From the NCBI RefSeq assembly GCF_901472535.1, contig NZ_LR590470.1, positions 186,001 through 250,000 of the forward strand: a stretch of DNA of 64,000 nucleotides. Direction: 5' to 3'. How positions within the stretch are numbered: the first letter of the stretch is position 1; each line of letters starts with the position of its first letter. The notes beneath the pieces were generated by a model, which made no database searches, was not told the DNA's origin, and saw only the letters and a program-made list of their open reading frames with translations. The stretch comes from Sphingobacterium daejeonense (GTDB taxonomy: Bacteria > Bacteroidota > Bacteroidia > Sphingobacteriales > Sphingobacteriaceae). The translations under genes and the position numbers were made by a program. This document shows positions 49,231-59,342 of the stretch, one piece after another.

Positions 49231-49521
49231 CTATTTCTTAGAATACTTAGTTCGTAGATACTCTTCAAATTGTGAAAAAAAATCAGAAAGAGGGATTTCG
49301 GCGTATTTGCAAATTTTGAAAATAGTTGAGAATGGCACATCATATCCTTGACTTTTAGTTAATTTTGTGATAGTTGTTCTACCAATAGATGTAAGATCTT
49401 CATATTGCCGGATAGTCGGTTTATTCCCGTTAATTTTGATTGGTTCTAGAAACTTGATTCTAATAAAATTCAATAATTCATTTTCAAAATCTACATTTTG
49501 TTCATCTTTAAATTTCATCAA
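49231..49521 (-). CDS. small HTH DNA-binding protein
   Basis: 96 residues. TIRQYEDLTSIGRTTITKLTKSQGYDVPFSTIFKICKYAEIPLSDFF is an XRE/Cro-like five-helix HTH with a C-terminal extension. The start codon is 20 bases from a near-perfect palindrome (49542-49561) that is a natural autoregulatory operator. Confidence 0.7.
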   Translation of the reverse strand: MMKFKDEQNVDFENELLNFIRIKFLEPIKINGNKPTIRQYEDLTSIGRTTITKLTKSQGYDVPFSTIFKICKYAEIPLSDFFSQFEEYLRTKYSKK

Positions 49522-49541
49522 TAAAAATTTTTTAAAAAAAA

Positions 49542-49561
49542 TTGTCCGCTTTAGCGGACAA
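49542..49561. promoter_or_regulatory. operator palindrome TTGTCCGCT-TT-AGCGGACAA
   Basis: Two 9-bp arms around TT. It lies between the HTH gene (minus strand) and a TATCTTTG -7-like element (49577-49584, plus strand), so one repressor could control both directions. Confidence 0.7.
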
Positions 49562-49584
49562 ATCAGAATAATTACTTATCTTTG

Positions 49585-49850
49585 TAAGAGTTATTTATTA
49601 AAGCGACAATTACTAAAGGAAATCCTTTAGCAACGATGTCACTCATAGTCGAAAACCGCTATTTTCCTTATGAGTTGAACTTGGTGTCGCCTTATTATTG
49701 GATTCAAATTATATTTATATATTTGAGCCAATAAGGCGCTCCATGTCAGTCTCTGTGGAACCTTGATTGATCAAGGTGGTCCTAGCGGTACCTCGACCTG
49801 AGCATTGGAGTGTCTTTTTGGTTTTCGTTCCAATAGTCATTTTCCTCAGT
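49585..49850 (+). ncRNA. candidate structured non-coding RNA
   Basis: Downstream of a TATCTTTG element (49577-49584) four hairpins follow with no open frame: CTAAAGGA-aa-TCCTTTAG (49613-49630), ACTCATA...TATGAGT (49641-49675), CGCCTTATT...AATAAGGCG (49688-49738, extended by flanking pairs) and CCTTGATTGATCAAGG (49761-49776). The density of perfect stems is far above the neighbouring intergenic DNA. The family is not recognised; it could be a leader or a mobile-element RNA. Confidence 0.4.
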
Positions 49851-50434
49851 TTCAAGAGTGCCCATCGTTATCATAAACCAAAAAAATTATGGTACGATTT
49901 ACAATCACAATGAAAATTTGCACCAATAAGATTCCGAATTATAGTTGCCGGTTTTCTCGTAAACAACAAACAAAGAACATTTTTTGCAGTCCTGAATAGA
50001 ATATAACTTTAAGGAAAAGGGTGGATTTGGGTACTTATGGCTTATAAAAGTCATAACACCAAAATATGCAAGAGATTAAAAATCCCTGAGGTAATAATCC
50101 TAATGGGAAATTTTCTTTTCTACCTCTTTTCTTAACCGACCTTCTATAAACTGACAGCGCATGGTTGTGAGGAAATAAGTGGATCGGTAGTTTTATTATA
50201 TTCTGACACAATAAATCTAACTATTCTTTTCCACTATCCCAAGCGGACTGTGTTATAGTTTACTCCTTAAATAGGAGTGAAGGTCGGTTCTTTTTGTTTT
50301 TACTGAAGCTAAAGTGATGTATTGATCAGGACTATTGTTCCATGCCTTGAAATGCATCTTGTTGGTTTTCAGCTGTACTGTTTTAGTCTCCAAACGCATT
50401 ATTGAATTTGTAATTCCGATTTAACCTATTAATT
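49851..50434. other. 584-base non-coding stretch before the TlpA-like gene
   Basis: No coding frame. ACTCC-ttaaata-GGAGT near 50260-50277 is a small hairpin. The region probably holds the promoter of the TlpA-SusC-SusD operon. Confidence 0.4.
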
Positions 50435-51094
50435 ATGACAGATCCAAATATATATAGATTAGGTTCCATAACCCGATCTAAACAAACTATTAATCTCGAA
50501 TTTTGGTTTCCCAAAGCCCTGTTAATTCTATTAAGTGGGGTAATACTATTGTTTCATATATTGTTTAGTTGTCCGGTCAAGGCGCAGGTGTCTTCTATAG
50601 AGCCTGCGTCTACGGATGTAAAGTATTTGCCAATCTTGAGAGTCGGAGAGAAGGTTCCTCCAGAATTCTGGGAAATAAAGCACCTGCTATTCGAGAATGG
50701 ACAAACGCGAGAAATTACCTTAAAAGAGTTCAAAGGGAAGCTGTTGATCCTTGACTTTTGGTCCACAACATGCAGCATCTGCCTGAAACACCAAAAGGAG
50801 ATTTCCCACTTTAAGGAAAAGTACAAAGACCGGTTGGCCGTTGTTATGGTCAACCCATTAAAAAGCTACGATAACCTTTCCATCCTTCAAGAGAAGATTG
50901 AAGAGCCTTTTTTTAAGTCTTTCGGAATCACCAAGTCCAATTTTACAAGCATCGTTGAAGATGAATATCTTCAATCGCTGTTTCCATCAAAGGGCTATCC
51001 TCAATATGTATGGATCAATTCGGCTGGATATGTACAATTGATCACCTTCAGGAACCTGCTGGACCGGAATTATTCTTCACCCTATATCGACTGA
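50435..51094 (+). CDS. TlpA-like thioredoxin-fold protein, membrane-anchored or exported
   Basis: 219 residues. One hydrophobic segment (ALLILLSGVILLFHILFSC, ~30-50), then a redoxin domain with LLILDFWSTTCSICLKHQKEI around residue 110 (Cys-x-x-Cys) and YPQYVWINSAGYV. It ends 2 bases before the SusC start. TlpA-type proteins placed ahead of SusC/SusD pairs are common in Sphingobacteriaceae; the link to uptake is unclear. Confidence 0.8.
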   Translation: MTDPNIYRLGSITRSKQTINLEFWFPKALLILLSGVILLFHILFSCPVKAQVSSIEPASTDVKYLPILRVGEKVPPEFWEIKHLLFENGQTREITLKEFKGKLLILDFWSTTCSICLKHQKEISHFKEKYKDRLAVVMVNPLKSYDNLSILQEKIEEPFFKSFGITKSNFTSIVEDEYLQSLFPSKGYPQYVWINSAGYVQLITFRNLLDRNYSSPYID

Positions 51095-51096
51095 TC

Positions 51097-54000
51097 ATGA
51101 AAAAAAATAATTATATGGTTAATACTTGTGTTGGCACATAATCAAGTTTTAGCCCAGACGATTTTACAAGGGCAGGTCCTGGATAAGCATTCATTGGCAA
51201 TCGAAGGTGCTACAGTGAGTATATTGGGAGAACCAACGGTTGCTAAATCGGAAAAAGATGGGCAATTTACAATCAATAGTCCGATCGAGTCAGGAAAACT
51301 TATGGTTTCCAAACAAGGGTTTAAAAATTCCTTCATCTCATTTAAGGGAAGAATGGAAGGTATAGTAATAGTTCTTGCAGATTCTTTAATTGCCGTTGAA
51401 GAGATCAAAATAGTTCATACTGGATACGAATCGCTTCCTAAGGAGCGATCTACCGGAAGTTTTGCTAAAATTTCAGCAGACGATATCACCCAAAGAATCG
51501 GCACGAATTTGATAGAGAGTATTGGGGGGTATATGCCCAGTTTGCAAGTTGAAACTCGATATGGTGAAACCGATCTCCATGTTCGAGGGCTTAGCTCGTT
51601 TGATCTGGCGATGAGCAAACCGCTAGTAGTGGTCGATAATTTTCCGTATGAAGGCGATCTTGAAGACATCAATCCTAATGATATAGAATCGGTAACATTG
51701 CTCCGAGATGCCTCTGCTACTAGTATTTGGGGGGCAAGGGCAGGCAATGGGGTATTGGTCATTTCGCGTAAAAAGGGAAGGGCTGGAAAGACCGAAATGA
51801 CCTTGCAATCCAGAACACGTATTTCATCCAAACCAGATATCTATGCATATCCTAGCTTAAGATCATCAGAATTTATTAACGTGGAGAGGATGTTGTTTGA
51901 TGAAGGCTTCTATGATGGTCTTTTGGATCCACTCTCCAATAAATACATCATTGTTTCACCTGTTGTCGATCTGCTGGCTGAACATCGGAGTGGAAGGCTA
52001 ACGGATCAGGTCTTAAAGGAAGAATTGATGAGGTTGGGGACCAAAGATTATAGAGATGAACTTTATAAGCATCTTTTTCGTAATCCCTTTCTTCAGGAAA
52101 CCACCTTTGGGATATCATCATCATTAAGCAAGCTCAATTATCGCGGGTCAATTGGGCACCATCAAATTATTGGCAACAAGGTAAATGAAAGTTCAAATCG
52201 GCTTACCCTAAGCAATCAGCTCAATTATGCGCCCAGTCCCAATTGGATTGTTAGCTTAGCCTTGGATCAGACCCATTCAACAGAACAGTTCATGCTCCAG
52301 GGGGAGGATTTTCCACTTAGGATTGGTGGGGGACGTTCTTATTTATATCCCTATGCTGAGCTGGCTGACGTCAACGGAAATTTTCTTTCTGTTCCCAAAG
52401 GCTACAACCAACATTATTTAGGTATGCAACAGGGGACTGGTTTATTGGATTGGAATTATTATCCCCTAATGGAACTTGACCGATCACTTGGTAGGACTCC
52501 TTCCTCCCATTTTCTTGGAAATCTGTCCATACAATGGAAACCAACTACTTGGCTGCAGACCGAACTGATGTACGGACTGGAAAATCAAAAAGATGGAAGC
52601 GATATGCTTTATGGCGCGGATTCCTATTATGTGAGGGACTTGGTGAACACCTATAGTAACATGATGGGTCAGGGATTGACGAATGCCATTCCTCAGGGTA
52701 GCATTTTAGATCAGGGCAGTGGATCGATGAGAAGTCAAAAGGGCAGAGGAATGGTCCGAATCGATCAATCCTGGAACGAAAACCATGAAATCCATGGTCT
52801 GATTGGAATGGAATTCAGCCAAACGCGACGGGAGACGATTGCTTCTCGAGTGTACGGTTACAATGAAGATTTGCGAACCTCCCAGCCTGTTGATTATGTT
52901 ACTGTTTTCCCTACCTATGACGGTCTGCTGGGAAGCCAGCGGATCCAATATGGGAACTCAATCACGGAATTCAATAATCGATTTGTATCTGTATTTGCCA
53001 ATGCCTCCTATACCTACCAAAGTAAATACACCCTGAGCGGTTCAGCCAGGAGGGATGCATCCAATGTTTTTGGTGTCAATACAAATAATAAATGGAACCC
53101 GCTCTGGTCAGTAGGTTTTGCATGGAACATGCATCGGGAACCATGGTTTGAGGAGGCGAGTTGGCTGGAGTCGCTGCGACTCAAAGGAAGCTATGGTCAC
53201 AGTGGAAACGCCGGTGGAATTTCGGCAACAAGACCAATCCTAAGATATGAAAGTCCCACCACGGAATGGATCAATAGCTACCCCAGGGCACAGGTCACCT
53301 CACTTCCGAATGCAAATTTGAAGTGGGAAGATGTGGCAATGAAGAACATTGGCGTGGAGTTCTCGATATTCAATGGTTTGTTGACAGGTTCCTTCGAATA
53401 TTTTGTAAAGCATTCGACCGACCTTCTCTCGGAAAATTACATGGATCCAACCACGGGATTTTCCAGAGCGACCATGAATATTGGGAAAATGAAAGGAAGT
53501 GGATATGATGCGGAACTGGGTGTAAGATTAGTGTCTTCGGTCCTAACTTGGTCAAGTACGCTGAATTTTTCAAAAAATCTTTCGAAGGTAACAGACTATC
53601 AGGGGGCATCCGAAAGAGCTTCATTTTACACATCGAACACAGGAAAAAGGATGAACCCGCGGGAAGGGCTGAGTCCCTATCCGGTCTTTGCCTATCGTTT
53701 TGCGGGTCTTGAGGCACAAACTGGAGATCCCCAGGGGTTTTTGAATAATGAACCCTTCGATCGACTACCGAAAGCTGCTCGCAGATTCGGTCAATAGGTT
53801 GCACTATTTTGGATCATCAATGGCACCCTATTTCGGGAGCTGGCGCAATGCACTTGGAATCAAAAAGTTTCTACTGTCATTTCTGGTTTCATACAAATTC
53901 GGTCACTTCAAACAAAGCGAGACCATTAATTACAGTGCGCTCTTCAATTCCTATGTCGGGCATCCGGATTTTGAGGATCGATGGCGACAGCCTGGGGATG

Positions 54001-54293
54001 AATCGGAAACGACCATTCCGAGCATGAAATATCCGGCCAATACGAATAGGGATAAATTTTATGCAGAATCGGAAGCTAATATTATTCGAGCTGATTTTAT
54101 CCGTTTACAGGACATCAGCCTTTCGTACCCCTTGGATATCAAACTGGGGAACAAAATTACTAAAATGACCATAACTGGACATGTTAACAATGTCGGTGTG
54201 CTTTGGAAAAGAAATAAAAAAGGTATCGACCCAGAAATTTATCCAATTCCGGCTTCACGACATTTTGGCCTTTCGGTCCGTTTACTCTATTAA
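51097..54293 (+). CDS. SusC/RagA-type TonB-linked outer-membrane receptor, two apparent frameshifts
   Basis: About 1064 residues. Signal peptide from the ATG at 51097, which is out of phase by one A (eight at 51100-51107; seven expected). Carboxypeptidase-like domain (ILQGQVLDKHSLAIEGATV), plug with SFDLAMSKPLVVVDNFPYEG and LRDASATSIWGARAGNGVLVI, then a large barrel. A second extra base at 53756-53757 (TT for T) separates NNEP from SIDYRKLLADS. It imports an oligomeric nutrient with its SusD partner; the substrate is not evident. Confidence 0.9.
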
Positions 54294-54297
54294 TCCG

Positions 54298-55666
54298 ATG
54301 AATATGAAAACACATTTTTAGTATTTGCATCGATGCTCATTATATTAAGTAGCTGCGATCATTTTTTTGGATATCAAGCCTGATCAATCGATCGCTATTC
54401 CCGAAAACCTTTCTGATGTTAGGGCAATTTTGGACCAACAATCTGAAATCAATGATAATTTTCCCGGATTGATGGATTTGGCTGCCGATGATTATTTTAT
54501 TGACCATACGACCTGGCAATCAAAACCTGTCGATGACCAAATGCTTTACATTTTGGGACGGGGGGGCAACGACGGAAGATCCCCTGACCTGGAACGAATC
54601 TTATGGGGCAATCCTCATAGCGAATGTTGCGTTGGAATCCCTTGATATCTTGGAGTCTGATGGGAAAGACAGATCCGCCATTAACGAGCTCAGGGGTGAG
54701 GCCCATTTTATTCGAGCAATTCGACTATACCATCTTAGCCAATTGTTCTGCAGGCCTTATGCGTCCGGTACCGATAACGATGGACCCGGACTTCCATTGC
54801 GTGAGTCATCGGATCTCAATGCTACGTCCTTTCGAGTAACGGTGGAACAGACCTACCAATACATCTTGGAAAATTTATCCAAGGCTATTTCATTTCTGCC
54901 AAAAAAATCAGCCAGCATTACCCGACCCGGTCTTGATGCTGCGTACGCCCTTCAAGCTAAGGTTTATCTAAGTATGCAGAACTATGAAAAAGCCCTAACC
55001 GCAGCTGAGCAAAGCCTGGAAATCCACCCCGATCTGCTGGATTACAACGAGCTTGACCCCAGCCCTTCAATTCCTTTCACCCTTAATAATAAAGAATTGA
55101 TATATTATGCGCATAATGTAAGTGCAGGGAGGTTAATTACACAGGCCCTGGCCAATGTCGATACGTTACTTTACGATCTTTTTGAAGAGGATGATCTGCG
55201 AAAGAAACTGTTTTTTGAACCTAAAAAGAACGGATATATGGCATTCAAAGGTCAGTATTCAGCCAATCAACGAAACCTTTTCGCAGGCTTGGCCACAGAT
55301 GAGGTCTACCTTATAAAAGCTGAATGCGAAGCTAGGTTGGGTAAAACAAATGAATGTTTGTCCACATTGAATACCCTGTTGGAAAAAAGATGGGAGAAAG
55401 GAAAATTCCAGGGGATCCAATCCGACTCTTCGGAAAGATTATTGTCGATGGTTCTTTCAGAAAGAAGAAAACAGTTGATGTTCCGAGGAATCCGTTGGGG
55501 TGATTTGAGAAGACTGAATCAAGAAACCCGCTTTGAAACCGTCATTAGAAGAAGATTTCCAAACATCGGTGAAGAATATTTGTTACCTCCGAGAGATCTG
55601 CGCTATACATTTTTAATTCCTATGAAGGTGATTGAATTCTCAGGGATGGAACAGAATCCTAGATAA
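54298..55666 (+). CDS. SusD/RagB-type nutrient-binding lipoprotein, three apparent frameshifts
   Basis: About 455 residues after correcting a T-run at 54315-54319 (five for six), a T-run at 54362-54368 (seven for six) and a G-run at 54560-54566 (seven for six). The corrected start has a lipobox (LIILSSCDHFLDIKPDQS). Characteristic SusD parts are WNESYGAILIANVALESLD, ELRGEAHFIRAIRLYHLSQLF, TDEVYLIKAECEARLG and RRKQLMFRGIRWGDLRRLN. It partners the SusC receptor upstream. Confidence 0.88.
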
Positions 55667-55719
55667 AATTTTTATTATGTTCGTATGCAACCTATCTTCA
55701 CCTTAATAAAATAGCAAGG

Positions 55720-55752
55720 CTTTGGCCTTCAGATCAATCCTGAAGGCCAAAG
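55720..55752. terminator. strong bidirectional terminator
   Basis: CTTTGGCCTTCAG (55720-55732) and CTGAAGGCCAAAG (55740-55752) form a perfect 13-bp stem between the convergent SusD and DUF6520 genes. Confidence 0.8.
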
Positions 55753-55823
55753 TCCGCTGTTTAATTGATTACTTCAAACCTTTTAACGGTGTGAGCCCGC
55801 TCAGAATTAGGCAATTTTGAAAT

Positions 55824-56187
55824 TTAATGACTTCTGAACGATTTAACAGTGCCGTTTGCTGTAGGCTTATTGTTTTCGATGGATTCCAGGGCGTCCTCAA
55901 TGTCCGCAATCTGACTGGTACCCAACATAGGTTGACCTCCATTATTTGGAGCTTCAATGGTGCATACAGTTTGGGGAGTTCCGCCACATGAACCGGATGT
56001 CAGGGTATAGTCTGAAGGCTCTAATGGATCGTCTCCATTAAAAATACCAGACCAAAGGCAAGGCGTTCGAAGTTGTTGCGATTTCTGCATCCATCCTATT
56101 TGAATGGGCAAATGCGAGTGATAATAAAGCACAAAGAGACAGTCCCAATCCAAGAACTGTGATCTTATTTTTATTTTTTAATTTCAT
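55824..56187 (-). CDS. DUF6520-like small exported protein, apparent frameshift
   Basis: About 120 residues. The ATG at 56187 opens a signal peptide (KITVLGLGLSLCALLSLAFA) that is out of phase with the rest by one base in a run of five at 56040-56044. The mature part has two cysteines in SGSCGGTPQTVCTI, which is the DUF6520 pattern. Such proteins regularly accompany the TlpA/SusCD loci of this group; their role is unknown. Confidence 0.65.
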
Positions 56188-56426
56188 GTTTTAATTGTTT
56201 AAGGTTTTCCAAAGCCATATAATAATGGCTTTTTTTTTACTCCAATGGAAGGGTCTACACAAACCAGAATGATCTGCATAAACCCTTACTCGGGAACAGT
56301 GCAAATTTTCTGGTATGTGTCGGTATGCTCAACATGTTTCGTTATTCATTTGTTCATTCTATTTCAAAAGTAAACAGGATAAAAATCTGATGTTAACCAT
56401 ATCTGGTACATAATATTTTTTTACTT

Positions 56427-57410
56427 TTACGAAATGTGTAGATTTCTATGATGGGAACGGAACTTGCCCATCGTTGTTCCGGAATGTTTTTTGAAAGTTC
56501 TGTTCATGGCACTGATGGAACTGAACTTAAACATTATCGAAAGTTCCAACAGGGATATTTCAGTGTCTATCAATAGACCGGAGATCAGTTCGAGCTTCTT
56601 TTCTTGGATAAACTTTCGGACGGTTGTTCCATACCTTTCTTTGAACAGACGTTCCATTTTGGAGATGGACAAACCGTTTTTTCTGGCTAACTTTTGGACG
56701 AATTGTGTGTCGGCCGTTGCTAAATTGTTCAATAGGTCAATTTGAATTTGATTGATTTTTTTTATTGTACGATGGATATTGTATTTACCGTGCAATCCTT
56801 TATAAGCTGATAATAACTTGGAGAATCGGACCAAAAGATAATGTATGTAACGGGAGTTGGAGTTTTTAGGAACTTTTAGCAAACTTTTTAAGGACATGAT
56901 GAAATAATTGTCCATTTTGTGAGGCTTCATTCCATTGATTTTTTTATTGTTGGAACCTGCAACAAAATCTAGCAGCAGACGGTTCCTATGAAAGAGCATT
57001 GGAGAAAGCGAGTCAAGTATACTAACGGTATACAGCTCCATCTCCTGATCAAGAAAGATGATATTATAGATATCCTGGCGTGCAAATAATAATATGGTTT
57101 CACCATCCTTTAGGTATATTGGATTCCCACCATTTTTTTCGGAATATGCAATCGAACCTTTCATGAGCATCAGAAGGACATATACATTAGTGGTCGATTG
57201 TATTGTCAATGAATAACCTTCTTTTGAGGTAATGATATAATGTTCTATCAACAGGCAGTCCTTATCAAAGCTTGCCAATTTTATCTGACAACGTTTTCCT
57301 TTTAAGTAGATGTACTCTGAACAGGGCAAGGGCATCAGTACTGTGTCTACAATTCCTTTGAGCAGGAGCTCTTTGGAAGTTCTTTCTGGAAGGGTAAGTA
57401 TAAACTTCAT
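56427..57410 (-). CDS. AraC-family transcriptional regulator
   Basis: 327 residues. N-terminal ligand-like domain, then two HTH units: ADTQFVQKLARKNGLSISKMERLFKERYG and SLLELSIMFKFSSISAMNRTFKKHSG, followed by TTMGKF. The pattern is that of AraC-type regulators beside SusCD loci in Sphingobacteriaceae. A hairpin with T-run on the plus strand (AAAGCCAT...ATGGCTTT, 56211-56232) lies downstream. Confidence 0.85.
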   Translation of the reverse strand: MKFILTLPERTSKELLLKGIVDTVLMPLPCSEYIYLKGKRCQIKLASFDKDCLLIEHYIITSKEGYSLTIQSTTNVYVLLMLMKGSIAYSEKNGGNPIYLKDGETILLFARQDIYNIIFLDQEMELYTVSILDSLSPMLFHRNRLLLDFVAGSNNKKINGMKPHKMDNYFIMSLKSLLKVPKNSNSRYIHYLLVRFSKLLSAYKGLHGKYNIHRTIKKINQIQIDLLNNLATADTQFVQKLARKNGLSISKMERLFKERYGTTVRKFIQEKKLELISGLLIDTEISLLELSIMFKFSSISAMNRTFKKHSGTTMGKFRSHHRNLHIS

Positions 57411-57459
57411 GATACGTTCATTTTAATTTCCAGTTTATCCGACCGATGGGGGGCCAGCC

Positions 57460-58155
57460 CTACTCAAGGGCTATACGATCGAATTGATCTTTTTTCACTT
57501 TTAATGAAAGCATTATCGCTTCTTCCACAGTTATCTTAGATACTATATTAAGGTGATCTAAAATTATACTCAGTCTATTTTCTAATGTTCCGGTGACATA
57601 TATCGGGGAAATATTAAGGGTTGGATAAGTATTTATGAGCATCCTTTCAGATTCCTCCCTGAATCTTTCAGAAGTCGGACGGTGTCCATCTTCAACAAAT
57701 GGAAATTCAATGGGAAGATGAAAAAAGAGGTCGTAATTGTTTTTTGTATAGGTCTTTGCCAAACCTTCAAAACCTCTCATCAGCAATTCAAAATCTCTGT
57801 ACTGTCTGTAGTTCTTTATTTTCTTCCATAACATCGACCACTTGTTCTCATTGGGATAAGCTCCAGTAACCAAACGAGTGCTCCCATAGAGCCATTCCTG
57901 CAGAGGACAGCCGTCACTGATGAAACCTGTGGTTAATCCACTTTCCGCTTCCAATCTATTCTTGAAACGCTCCATGCCCAATCGTAATAATTCAGGATAG
58001 GAACACTGTTTAAGATTCTTCCGTGGAAACAGATCAGGTAAGATTTCACGCATGGTTGGTGCATGTGTTGAAGGAATCCCTGTTGCGAAGGATAGAGCCA
58101 AGCTTAATGTGGTCTTGCCCGTACAGTAGGTTCCACTGATAACTATCCGCTTCAT
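57460..58155 (-). CDS. P-loop NTPase, nucleotide-kinase-like (AAA_28/NadR-like)
   Basis: 231 residues. Walker A in IVISGTYCTGKTTLSLAL (residues ~4-21), FISDGCPLQEWLYG as the Walker B-like segment, YDLFFHLPIEFPFVEDGHRP and RFREESERML as the lid-type region. This is the look of small-molecule kinases of the NadR/AAA_28 type; the substrate is not deducible. Its start overlaps the end of the AvrD-like gene by 4 bases, so it probably acts on or with that gene's product. Confidence 0.7.
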   Translation of the reverse strand: MKRIVISGTYCTGKTTLSLALSFATGIPSTHAPTMREILPDLFPRKNLKQCSYPELLRLGMERFKNRLEAESGLTTGFISDGCPLQEWLYGSTRLVTGAYPNENKWSMLWKKIKNYRQYRDFELLMRGFEGLAKTYTKNNYDLFFHLPIEFPFVEDGHRPTSERFREESERMLINTYPTLNISPIYVTGTLENRLSIILDHLNIVSKITVEEAIMLSLKVKKDQFDRIALE

Positions 58156-59096
58156 AAGTAGGCAATTTTATGACAAACATTGAACCTCGCATCCATATTT
58201 GCAATCTTACTTATGACAGAAAACGAATGGTATGTATGGTCTCCCATTTTGAGCATCTTTCTATCAGAAAGGTTGACCTTAGCCCTGTAATTTTCCCTCT
58301 TTTCTGGTCTTTCAAATTTGATATCCATTGACCTCAGCCAAATATTCGGACATTTTTCCCTTTCAGTCTTCAATAACCTAAAGAGCAGGACTTGCATAAG
58401 TTGTCCAGTAGTCCCTATAAGATCTGTCAATATTATATGGTCAAATGAAGTTCCCAGACCGCTCAGTTCTTGAAAAAGAGTTGGTGTGGGTTGCATGACA
58501 CAGGAAATCTTTTCTTGACTCTCATCTATTTTAATTTCTGATATTTCAGTATTTCTATCTCGATAGGATCTGCTGTACATCGTTCCATCTTGGATCGGCC
58601 AGTCATTTTCCCTGAGCTTTACCTGGGAAGGGCCCGGGTGGTCCAAAGTGATCCTACAGGTCGTCCTTCCGATCTTTACAAGAAGTACCGTAAGCCTCCC
58701 GTTAAGTGAATCCAGTGTCAACTTGGAACTCAATTGATGGCATTCCACACAGATCTCTTCAGGATTGGAAGCAATTGTGATCTCTTTATTGATCTTGACC
58801 TGGAAATTTCTTGGAAATGCCCTGGCAAGTTCGGATCTCGTCAATCTGGATATTTTCACCATATGTACTTCAGCTAAATAAAGTGCAATTGCGGAATATT
58901 CCATACTGCCCAAATGGGGATTTTCCTGACGTGGCCTGCCCGGCCCCTTATATGATGCAGTAATCACTGAAGTAAAACCATCTTCTGTTAATCTAACCGT
59001 GTGCAGATCAAATTCAAAATGTTTGAACCCTTGAGAAAAATACCTTGAATCTCCTTTTCCCAAATAGCTGTCAATCTCTGTGCAATATTTTTCCAT
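58152..59096 (-). CDS. AvrD-family-like protein
   Basis: 314 residues. EIDSYLGKGDSRYFSQGFK (~7-25) and NPHLGSMEYSAIALYLAEVHM (~59-79) resemble the repeated motifs of Pseudomonas AvrD (YLGxGxSRxFxxGxK; PHLSxIDxxxLxxQ), and the second half repeats the helix-plus-NIWLRSMDIKFERP pattern. AvrD directs synthesis of syringolides, secreted acyl-sugar signals. The match is by remembered motif only, so a signal-synthesis role is a hypothesis. Divergent from an HTH gene. Confidence 0.55.
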   Translation of the reverse strand: MEKYCTEIDSYLGKGDSRYFSQGFKHFEFDLHTVRLTEDGFTSVITASYKGPGRPRQENPHLGSMEYSAIALYLAEVHMVKISRLTRSELARAFPRNFQVKINKEITIASNPEEICVECHQLSSKLTLDSLNGRLTVLLVKIGRTTCRITLDHPGPSQVKLRENDWPIQDGTMYSRSYRDRNTEISEIKIDESQEKISCVMQPTPTLFQELSGLGTSFDHIILTDLIGTTGQLMQVLLFRLLKTEREKCPNIWLRSMDIKFERPEKRENYRAKVNLSDRKMLKMGDHTYHSFSVISKIANMDARFNVCHKIAYL

Positions 59097-59342
59097 GATA
59101 TGTTATGATTTGTCCATATTGTAAATCTAGATGCTCAAATGGATAATCATTGTTCTATTTCCGTAAAGAATGTTTTGTATTTTACGGGTTTCGTAACTTT
59201 AGGGGAAACCATTGGTTTTTATTTATGATATTCATAAAAAACGGAGCCTTTTCGTTAAATTCTATCTATAGACGTAAAATCTTGTTCAGAACATCAATAA
59301 CAGATAAATTGAAATTTCCAGTAATAACTAAAATAGCTGATT

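Noticed and set aside
49585..49850. Retron msr/msd or group II intron RNA
   Set aside because: No reverse transcriptase gene lies in the window and the branching-G or domain V patterns were not seen.
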